Source: Agapetus fuscipes (taxonomy: Eukaryota; Arthropoda; Insecta; Trichoptera; Glossosomatidae). From it: a stretch of DNA of 64,000 nucleotides. The stretch spans positions 8,246,001 to 8,310,000 of the forward strand of contig OX637353.1 in NCBI GenBank assembly GCA_951799405.1, written 5' to 3'. The position numbers were made by a program, and so were the translations under genes. The notes beneath the pieces were generated by a model. The model ran no database searches. It saw only the letters and a program-made list of their open reading frames with translations, and was not told where the DNA came from. Of the stretch, positions 11,351 through 20,600 are shown in pieces. Within the stretch, counting starts at the first letter, position 1; each line of letters starts with the position of its first letter.

Positions 11351-11899
11351 AAATAATACACAAAAGTAATTATTTTATTACAATATTCTAGGGAGTACTG
11401 ATGAAGAAAGTAGGTAGGTACATAATTTTAACATACTATATCGAATCAATAGGTATACATTTTATAAGCTTATTTTACCTACTTGAATACAAACTATAAG
11501 TACACAAATTGTTCATAAAACATGCAAGTATACTAAAAACATATTCTATTTATTTAAACAAAGTTTTTTTATATTTGTAAGTTTCCAAACTTTCTCGTTG
11601 TATTCTGATAAGATTCTTACAAGATTCTGAGCTTTTTCGTATCACAAAAAAAACGGAAACCTAATAGGTACACCATGTAGGTAATGTTCCGCCATTGCAA
11701 AGGAACACGAAAGGATTACAACTTCAAAATTTTGCTGCAACAACAGATCAAAACATGTATCATAGTAAAGGACTGATATTCCCTGAGCTGAGAAGATAAT
11801 GGCCTTATAAAATCAAAAATATTAAGAAGGATCCCTGGCAAAAATTTTTTTAACAAGGATTAAGATTCCTAAGTATATAAAAAAAATAAGGATGCTTAC

Positions 11900-12300
11900 C
11901 TTATGATTATATTCAATCTTTTTTATCAACTTGTTTCAATATTTTTGTTCACAATCACAATATTCATTTCTACCTTACACACTTGAAATGTTATGAACTC
12001 GAATCACAATATAAAAAACACGATTCTTGCGGCAAAACTCAGGTGAACTATCGCAGCTATCTGCCTCACTTGTCAGTCGCAAATTAACACAATCCTAAAT
12101 GTTAAAACAGCAAACACAATATTTCTGAATGATATTAACGTATTTACTTCCAATATAAACAATGCACTCAGTCAATAACGACAAAACACAATGGAGGTGG
12201 GTTGTTGTGGTGTGGACAGGCGCGTTTGTTGGGCATGGCGTGTTGTTTGAAACTAAAAGCAGAAGGCGCGTCCCCACGGCGGCTAGTGCTAGTGGACAGC
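11900..12300 (-). promoter_or_regulatory. Candidate 5' UTR exon and promoter of the tetraspanin gene
   Basis: This stretch is richer in GC and CpG than its surroundings, especially 12200-12360. On the minus strand it ends in a good splice donor, ATAAG followed by GTAAGC, at 11900. The tetraspanin coding exon 1 has a splice acceptor just 5' of its ATG (about 5452), so a non-coding first exon is expected upstream on the minus strand and this is the best candidate I see. There is no direct evidence of transcription, and the upstream limit is arbitrary. Confidence 0.3.
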
Positions 12301-12307
12301 CAGTGTG

Positions 12308-12337
12308 CTTACTTACTTACTTACTTACTTGCTTGCT
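12308..12337. repeat. (CTTA)n microsatellite
   Basis: Five tandem CTTA units are followed by two variant CTTG units. Confidence 0.85.
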
Positions 12338-12506
12338 ACTCGATACGCGCGGTTACACTCCGCTTCAATAAAATTGGAAGCAGACGAATATAAATGGGTA
12401 TTTTTTGATCACAAACCCAAATAAATGGACTCGAAACATTTGAATTTGGAACTTTTTCTCGGCGAGCAAACGTCAGTCTTGTATGGAACTGCTGTCCTTA
12501 GTTCCA

Positions 12507-12724
12507 TAATAATAATCTAAGCAAATATATCCTATTGCATTTAAGATGCATATTAAATGCATTCCCATAAGCAGACACATGTAAGTTCGCGCGTACAGTG
12601 CGCACGTATACCTACTCGTACTTACAAATTAAATCCAAATCTCAAATGAAAACCAACCCCACAATTTTTGCCGACCTTGTCTGAAACAGGGGTGACATTG
12701 GTAAAGTGAACCATTTTTTACAGT
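12507..12724 (-). repeat. LINE family B 3' tail, inverted
   Basis: The plus strand starts AATAATAATCTAAGCAAATA and ends with GTGAACCATTTTTTACAGTA. It matches the reverse complement of the LINE B tail. Confidence 0.7.
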
Positions 12725-12738
12725 AACTTTAATAGTGT

Positions 12739-12826
12739 CGGTGTTATGGCCGAGGGGGCCAAGTGGGCTGATCTTTCTAGCGTGTTTTAATAGGACAACG
12801 TTGGTTCAATCCCCGCTTGGGTCATT
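12739..12826 (+). repeat. tRNA-like (Leu/Ser-type) SINE head or tRNA pseudogene
   Basis: It contains a box-A-like TGGCCGAGGGGGCC and a box-B-like GGTTCAATCCC about 50 bases apart, with TTTCTAGCGTGTTTTAATAG between them as in class II tRNAs. No acceptor stem closes convincingly, so I do not call a functional tRNA. It directly abuts the LINE B tail copy at 12507-12724. Confidence 0.45.
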
Positions 12827-12953
12827 TGACCATTACTTTGACCCTGGTTTAACGGATGTTATTGGGTAATTATTAATTAATAAGTCATTAAAATAAACAA
12901 TAATGAATTATTAACTGATGATATTAATACCTGTTTCTGGCCCCGCTTCATAC

Positions 12954-13527
12954 TAATGATGCCACGAATATTCGGCAACTATTCGGTATTCGGCCTATTC
13001 GGCCACTTTTTTGCTATTCGGTATTCGGCCGAATAGTGCGTACTATTCGGCCGAATACCGAATAGCAAATCATGTAAAAAAAGACACGTTATTTTACTCA
13101 AAAATTATGTATTTATTTCCAAATTACAACATTTTAGTACTTAAAATTAATCAGTGGTAAGTTGTGATGGATAAAAACGAGTTTTTCAGCATTTTCTGGT
13201 AGCAAACGATTGCGCTTTTCATCGTAAACGTTACCAGCCTCAGAAAATAACCTCTCACTATAAACGCTACTTCCAGGCGAAGAAAGATAAACTTTTGCAA
13301 ATTTCGAAAGGTTCGGGTATTGTTTTTCGTTTGCTGACCACCACTTGTAAGGATCGGCCTTCCGATCTAGGCGAACTGTTTTCAAATAAAAATCCAACTC
13401 GTTTGCCACAGCATTCTTCTCCGAAGCGCCGAATATTCGGCGGCCGAATATTCGGCGCTTCGGCCGACAGCGTTGCCGAATATTCGGTATTCGGTATTCG
13501 GCCAATTCACTATTCGTGGCATCTCTA
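12954..13527. mobile_element. hAT element, internally deleted, 574 bp
   Basis: It is flanked by perfect 8-bp duplications CTTCATAC (12946-12953 and 13528-13535). The termini are short inverted repeats of the type TAGAGATGCCACGAATA; the left end reads TAATGATGCCACGAATA. Many iterated ATTCGG/CCGAAT units fill the subterminal zones at 12967-13070 and 13430-13500. A transposase remnant lies at 13134-13505. The TAG-GATG ends resemble those of the element at 25718-26197. Confidence 0.88.
13134..13505 (-). pseudogene. hAT transposase C-terminal (dimerisation) fragment
   Basis: The open frame carries DPYKWWSANEKQYPNLSKFA, then YLSSPGSSVYSERLFSEAGN and KRNRLLPENAEKLVFIHHNL. This is the conserved hAT C-terminal dimerisation region of ZBED-type transposases. 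The first 30 or so residues are translated ATTCGG repeat and are not original protein. The BED finger and most of the catalytic domain are missing, so it is a deletion derivative. Confidence 0.85.
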
Positions 13528-13632
13528 CTTCATACCAACCTATCTGTCAAGGAATTGCATACTTATTTATGTAAAAGTCTTAATACTACATGCTAACATG
13601 CACTACATTCCGAAATACCTACATTGTATTAG

Positions 13633-13893
13633 ACAGGTCCGTAGTCTAGCGGTTAACGCTATGGAATCGGATTTTCGAAAGTTCGATTCCTGCAGCAGCA
13701 CAAAAAAAATACATTTATTAATATGATCTTCGCGAGGTTGAACAATTCATCTGCCTTTACTGAAAGACCGGTCACAAAGGTTCATCCAGCCTTACAAGCG
13801 ACAACGACTATGGTTAGCGACGAACAAGCATGCAGAGATTTCTTGAAATGTGACTCAAACGTCCACCAAACAAATAATCCGGAATTTATTTAA
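13633..13893 (+). repeat. SINE family C, tRNA-derived
   Basis: The head resembles a tRNA: box A-like GTAGTCTAGCGGTTAACG and box B-like AAGTTCGATTCCTGC. The body shares GACCGGTCACAAAGGTTCAT, CCAGCCTTACAAGCGACAAC and a CCAAACAAATAATCCGGAAT end with the copies at 18661 and 48068. Confidence 0.75.
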
Positions 13894-14319
13894 TACTGCA
13901 TCCACAAGAGACCACAAAATTTCCAATCACTAATCAAATTTATGTTTATACACCAGATACCTAATTGGTTTACGTAAAAGTCATGTCTTAATTATTAAAA
14001 CTTCGCCAAAAAGTGTGAAAATGGAAAGTTGGACGCTAATTATTTTTCGGTAATTAAATTTGTGTTTGTCATAAAGCCATGTCTAAACTAAACAAAATCT
14101 GAAAAGACCGGGGTGTGAGGAACAGCACCAAGGTAGAGCTTTTCGGGAGTCCACTATATTTTTGAAAATGCGGTGCTGGAGGCGCTTGCTCCAAGTCCCA
14201 TGGACAGCTAAAAAAGTACCAATGAGTCCATTCGTCGGGAACCACGCTCAGATGGGTTGATTTTGGCAGTGTCTGTAAGTACACAACGGATTCTTCAGTT
14301 CTTCGGACTCGTTGTCCGT

Positions 14320-14700
14320 GGCAAGGAGAATAAATAGCCTGGAACGACAGGTTCTGATCGGTAGCTTGGAGGGGAAGAGAGGAAGAAGAAGATCCCCCAC
14401 TGGATGAGCTTATCAGCTCGCTATTCTGCTAAAACCCTTACGACCTTTTAAGGCGAAGAGCTGGCGATTCGTGTCCAAACATAAGGTGTACTTACTGCGA
14501 TTTTTTTTATCTATGGAGTTCTTTCGCAAGCGCTAGCAATCTCCGACTTGTATGGATATCCAAAGTGTAAAGAATTTATCAGAATAGCCCTTCTGGCACC
14601 TCAATGGTTGGAGCGCTGCGGGTAGCGCAGTCAAGAGAGAATTGGAGAAGATAAATTGCTTCCACCACAGACCTCAGCAACTTTGGAATTAGAAGAAAAA
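14320..14700 (+). repeat. LINE 3' fragment (reverse-transcriptase C-terminus)
   Basis: The plus frame reads NSLERQVLIGSLEGKRGRRR near 14325-14390, and QSRENWRR near 14627-14655 shared with positions 1-85. It ends in an AGAAGAAAAAGAAGAG run. It is interrupted by stops, so it is a decayed LINE end. Confidence 0.55.
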
Positions 14701-15099
14701 GAAGAGTTGAATTATCTCGCTGTCTTCCACATTGATTTGTAAGATTGTGTGTGTAGAGTTGTACACAAGCAGCATGGCGCGTTCAGAGCAAGTGAAAGTG
14801 TTCTGCAAGGCCGAGAGGCAGATGTGTGTCACTCAGTCTTTGGGTAACTAGTGCTAGCAGTATGAAAGTATGTTTTTAAAGTCAACCAAAGTACAAGGAA
14901 ACTTAAACACTCACTGGAAACGCTTTTCGAGTGTCCATAAATAATGAATGGTTGACTTAAGACGTAAAGTTAGCCAGCATTCCGTGTGGTATGCAATACC
15001 TAGTGTCCACATCGCGACGTAATATTATTATCGTCTCACAGTTACAGCATATGCACATTGCACATACGGGTATTACTTCCATGGCATCAATGTCGAGCA

Positions 15100-15590
15100 A
15101 GTACTCGTATACCTGCTATCTTCAAAATGCTGCAGCCAGGCTGATATACGGCGGCTCCAAGTACTGCCATATAACTCCTCTGCTTGAGAAGTTGCACTGG
15201 CTTCGCATCTCGGAAAGAATAGACTATACAAGCTTTGCTTGATGGTCTTTAAGACTCTTCATGGGCTGGCTCCTGATTACCTGGTGGAACTCACAAGGAG
15301 AGCTTCTTTAAATGAAAGGGGAGCTACTCTGAGGTCGGCTGGGTCATGTGCCAGTCTGTTGGAGCTGCCGAAAAGACAATCATGCACAGTCTTCGGGAAC
15401 CGCTCTTTCCGTGTTGCCGGGCCAGCGGCATGGAATGCTCTTCCAGAGAGGCTGAGAGTCTAAGAAGATGAGACAGCCTTCAGGAAGATGCTCAAAGCAT
15501 TCCTGTTTTCCCGCTAGAGCCCACATGCGCCTTTGCAGTGATGTAAATCACAAAAAGGCGCATATATAAATCTAGTTTATTATTATTATC
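15100..15590 (+). pseudogene. LINE ORF2 C-terminal remnant (CR1/L2-like)
   Basis: Two adjacent frames give LQNAAARLIYGGSKYCHITP then LLEKLHWLRISERIDYT, followed after a frameshift by FKTLHGLAPDYLVELTRRAS, FGNRSFRVAGPAAWNALPER and LR. This is the conserved C-terminal tail of CR1/L2-like LINE reverse transcriptases. The element ends in TTTATTATTATTATC. It is inactive. Confidence 0.8.
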
Positions 15591-15687
15591 AATTGCGTGA
15601 CATCCAAAATTCTCAACGAATCATCTAGTCGTGAGAGAAAATCAACTGAAAAACTTGTGATACTGAATAGCAGACAAAATTTGATAT

Positions 15688-15948
15688 TTCGCACGCTTAA
15701 TAATAAAGAGCAATAACTCGAAAATTCGGAAAATCGAGATATTGTAATAAAACGCAAGAACAATGCGAGAAGAATAGGTAGAATGCGACAGCCGTTCAAT
15801 TTGGACGAATATGACCGAGATAAAACATCGGACGCCTTTTTCATCCCATACAAGTTGTACTGGTTGTCTGACTTTCAAACGTGATTTCCCAACATTCTTG
15901 TTTTTTGAGTTATTGCTCTTTATTATTAAACGTGCGATTTGTTTGGTT
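15688..15948. repeat. Spaced inverted repeat
   Basis: CGCACGCTTAATAATAAAGA (about 15690) and the following GCAATAACTC recur as an inverted copy, GAGTTATTGCTCTTTATTAT with TAAACGTGCG, at about 15910-15940. The arms are about 30 bp with about 180 bp between. It could be the inner part of a decayed MITE; I saw no target duplication. Confidence 0.45.
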
Positions 15949-16499
15949 ACTTAGACATGTGAATATTTATCCTGCAAAAAAACTGAAATTTTCCGACATC
16001 ATTAGGTACAGGAACCACAGTTGCATATTGGTTTGTAAAGGAGATCTCTATAAGTGTAAGAACTTTCTTTTAAAGGTACGTGCCACTTAATAATATCACT
16101 AAAACAATATTTTGCTTTCTATTCGTATATTTTGTGCATACATTATTTTCCGAGATTAGGTTAACCTTTATATGACTGGTCTATAGCTAGGTACAGTGTA
16201 TGAATATCCGTAGCTCTGCTTGGGATTCCATTTGGCTACATCTAACCATTCTGGGTAACTAAGTAGGTAAGTAAAATTTCCAATAACCCTTTTCATTAAT
16301 ATCAAGTGATATTTTAAGACAAGAAAATAATATGAAAAAGGATCTTTTCTCTTTGGTTTGCGACCCCTATGGGTAATATTCAATGTATGGGGTTATACCA
16401 AAGGGTTATTTAGCCCTTATCACGATTTTCCTAAACAAGGTGAAAAATATTTTATCACAAAACAACTGTAATCTAAAAAAAACATAATATTCGCCAACC
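15949..16499. other. Intergenic DNA, no feature seen
   Basis: AT-rich, with no coding sequence or repeat that I can define. Confidence 0.3.
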
Positions 16500-16960
16500 A
16501 ATATTTTGGCCCTTTCACATTAAGCGTCACGTTACCAATGCAGGTTTGCGAAATCCTCTGCTAAGAATGACTAAAAATTATAACAATAAATTTAAAGATG
16601 TCGATCTGTTTCACGGTAGTTCTAATTTATTTAAAAGATCAATTTTAGCTATACTTGAGCAGTGAGTATCCCTTCCCCTTCCCCTTCCTTTCTTCCCTAC
16701 TACTTCTATTTATATTATTTTATTATTGTTGTTTGAATTTTTGAATGTTGTATTCCGTTTTAAAAAAAAATGTTTTTATCCTTAGTATGTAAGTGAAATT
16801 ATTTTGATATTTTTGTGTGCTTTTTTTATCACATTGTATTACGCTTACACCGGTAATGGGGTGCAACATGATTTCTTCTTTTGTTAATTTGTCTAATGTG
16901 CTATTTTTATGTTGTGCCTGTTGGTGTATGATTGTGAATAAATAAATAAATAAAAAAACC
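16500..16960 (+). repeat. Probable LINE 3' end with (TAAA)n tail
   Basis: A non-coding stretch ends in AATAAATAAATAAATAAA (about 16938-16957), preceded by a TTGTGCCTGTTGGTGTATGA block typical of LINE 3' UTRs. A short plus-strand frame near 16595-16665 may be the last residue block of ORF2. The family is not identified. Confidence 0.4.
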
Positions 16961-17179
16961 CTTCATCTATGCGCCAACTACATTTTTTTGATCAGCTTTT
17001 TAAAAATGGAGGAGGGCATTTTTTCTTCTTCTTTTATCTTGTGTTTTTTTCTAGAATATTTATTATGAGAGCTATAATTTTCTTTTGATTTTTTTTCGTG
17101 TAAGGCAATAAGTAAAACAATACACTTATTTTAGTGCAAGCTGGAAGTTTATATTTTATTTTATTCTTACTGATACAAA

Positions 17180-17430
17180 GAAAGTGTGAAAGGAAAAAGA
17201 GGGAAGGGACGACCGAGAAAAGTATGGAGTGATCAGATTGAGGAGATTGTGAAAGAATGGGATATACAAAGTGAGCGTAAAAGAAGAAAATGCATGAAAA
17301 AGGTGATGGATATGAATGAATTGAAAGAGGTATGTAAGGATAGGAAAAAATGGAGGCAACTCTGCAGAGGCTCTGGCCACCCCTAGCGGAATGGCGACAG
17401 AGTTACAGTTACAGTTACAGTTACAGCCAC
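17180..17430 (+). pseudogene. LINE (family B relative) 3' end with (ACAGTT)n tail
   Basis: The plus frame reads GKGRPRKVWSDQIEEIVKEW, then DIQSERKRRKCMKKVMDMNE and [15 protein letters not shown]. This aligns closely with the C-terminus of the reverse transcriptase at 31762-33168 ([20 protein letters not shown] and [20 protein letters not shown]). The tail is four ACAGTT units rather than the ATTAG tail of family B, so it is a related subfamily. It lies about 190 bp upstream of the TDRD3 start codon. Confidence 0.8.
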
Positions 17431-17615
17431 AGGTGTAGGTATTATATATTTTTTGATGTGTAGGTATAAAATAAATAGATCTTGGAATATTTGTTATTCC
17501 GTCAAGTTTGCACACTGCCTCACTTTTACCAACGTCAAAATAAAACAAATCTTCGCCACAGACAGGCCGAATTTGCTCAATGAAGTAATGTCATGAAATT
17601 ACATTTATTGTAATC

Positions 17616-20600
17616 ATGTCTGTATTAGATAAATTAAAGCAAGAAGGATGGTAAGACACTCATTAAACATACAACTACCGATTACTCTATCCCCATTTTC
17701 ATATCTTGTTTCTTTGTAGTTTTATCTAATAAAATGCATCATTACGGAACGGCATTTTTTGTCAGTGGGTGGAAAATAAGCTTTATTTACCTTTTGCCTC
17801 GCTAATGTTCCGTAAAATTGACAAAATCATAATTTATATCTTATAGTTTTTTGACTCCGGAAGGCTTGGAGATCGTTGGCATCACCGATCAAGCGGTCGA
17901 CGCAAAAACATTGCTTAAAAAGGTCCTTGACGTAAGTACAAAATTCTATATTTATTTGTGTTTATTTTGACAATAAACCTTTCACATTATCACCGCCGTT
18001 TATGTTTCAGTTTGACCTGAGGGAAATCGGAGCACCAGCCTTCCCGGAAGATTTTTGCAAGAGCGGCTCAAAATGCGAATCTTTGGAAGAGCCGATTTTT
18101 GTTCAGATTCAAAAAATTCACAACATATCTGCGCCGAAAGCAAACGAAGAATCAAAGCATGCTCCGCGTATGCTGAAGCTGACCCTCACAGACGGACATT
18201 TGACCTGTCAGGCCATCGAAGTAGAGAATATCCCGGGGTTGAGTATAAACACTCCCCCGGGAACTAAGATCCAGCTGAAGCCAGGTCCGCTGACCACGGC
18301 CCATGGCTTCCTGTTCATGGGTCCCACCTCCATCAACATCCTAGGAGGACAGGTCCTGCACATGGTAGAGAAGTGGGAGCTGAATCAAAGCCTAGCCAAG
18401 CACACTCGCGGTAATTATCAAATGTGTATTTTCGACAGCCATACTTTTTGCATGAGTTCATACTTTTAATGATGCAACTGAATATTTTAAAATCGTCATG
18501 AAAGTAGAGACATAAACAATTTTTGTTGACAGTTTTCCTTGACGTTTGCCTGGAAGTTGATCATAACTAAACCTCCTGTTATTAAGATAACGCCTTAGGG
18601 TATAGTATTTTCGCCACATCAAACAGTTCTGATTCTCTATTAAAAAAAATAAAAAAATTAGACTGATTTATTTGGTGAGCGCTATTTTTGTGTGTATTAC
18701 ACCTCAAGAGCCCTCTGCGAGCTTAGTCGTTGCTGTAGAAAGCGCCAATTCTCAAGCAAGACCCAGTTGCTGTAAGGCTGGATGAACCTTTTAATGACCG
18801 GTCTTTGGTAAAGGTTTATGAATTTTTCAACCCAGCGAAGAGAAAATTTGTGCTCCGCCGGAATTCGAACCCACAACCTTCCATTTACGAGTCTGAAGTG
18901 TAACCACTGGGCTACCGACCGGTAAGTATTTATTTAATGGTGTTCGAAGGTTGAAAGCGTTGTATGTGATATTTCAGGAAACCTTGGTGGGGAAGGTGCT
19001 CCCCCGCCATGGATTCCATTTGGGAAACCTCTGGACGGGCGGGACCCTCTGGACAAGTCCTTCAAGAGCCTGCAGGAGACGGTCAAGCAGGATAATATAG
19101 AGTTTGAGGCTCAGAGAATGGGCGCCATAGCTGAAGCTCAAAAACTGTCTGGCACAAAAAAAGTAAGCATTTAGTACAAATATGTGTTTCATAAGCTTTA
19201 AACAAAGTATTGTGAGGGTTGCCAGCTAAAGAGATACCCAAACTAGATATTTGATTATCTAACATTTTTAATATTACTTAGTACTTTTACTGTAAAAATA
19301 AAACATGCTTTAGATTTTCAGTGCTATTCCTAAAACTTTTTTTTCCATAGCTGATCTACGGATCATCAATTTTTGTATTGAAAACTCTACTGAATAACAA
19401 TGTTAGAGTCTACTTGTTCCACCTTCACCTATTTTGTAGAATGACATTAACTTTATTTATGGGTAAAATTCATGACAAACTCATAAAAAGGAGTTTTTTT
19501 TTTTATTTCATCACGCACTATATAAGCTACGAGTATGTAGTAAAGATATTTAAAATTATTGTTTTTTATTTTTCAGGTTTTTGGAGGTGGTACAAAGCCC
19601 ATGTTAGATTCAAATGTACAAAAAATAGTGGATGCTGGATTTTCAGAGGAGCAAGCTGAAAATGCCCTAAAAATAACCAGGAACAATGCTGACAAGGCAT
19701 TAAAGAACCTGCAGAGGAGGGAGGTGGCTGCAGAGGCTAAAAAGGAAAGAGCTGCCAAACCTACAGCTGAAATAGGACTCGTCAAAGGAGGGCGGAAAGG
19801 AAGAAACAAGGATGGCACAGATGAAGAAGGCCTCAGTGCAGTAAAACCATCTGGGAAAGTTTCTCTTTTTGATTTCCTGGAAAACAAGCTCCCTGCGGTT
19901 ACTGAAACTGAAAAACCAAAAGTTACTGAGCCTCAGACTTACCATAAAGAAGAGAATAAATATGACAGGAGTAATGGAGAACGTCGGGGGGGGCATGTCA
20001 GTCGAGGAGGAGGTAGAGGAGGGCCGGGGGGGACGCGAGGCCCGCCCCCTCGTCAGCCCAACTCTTACCAGGGAATGCCCAACAGAAATGACTACAGCCA
20101 AAACAACTCAAACCCATTCAATCAAAATGAAAACCAGCGTGGCTACAACAATTACCACAGAGAGGAGCGTCCTCAACACAATTACAACTCACAACAGATC
20201 CCAAATGAAAAAGCTCCACGGTTTCAGAAGAAGTATGACGGGGAAAGTAGAAGACAAGCAGTTAATATTAACATGGCGCAAGAATCTCCTTACCCTCCGA
20301 ATTATCAACAACCACCAAATAACTATTACCCTGACCGCAGAAATGCTCCCGACAACCGCTCTCCCAGAAACTTCTATCCTCCTTCCTCCATGGAGGCTGT
20401 CACTGATGCGGCAGCAGCCTTGTCTTTCAACACCAACCCTCAAAACAGATACAACAATCGGCAGAGCAACATGTTCCAAAATAACTATCCTAACAACTTC
20501 AATTACCCTCCCAAACCAAACTACAATCAGACTCCTTACGATCCCAACTTCAAAAGGAATCAGTATTCCAATAATGTCAATAATCCTAACAATGCTAAGC

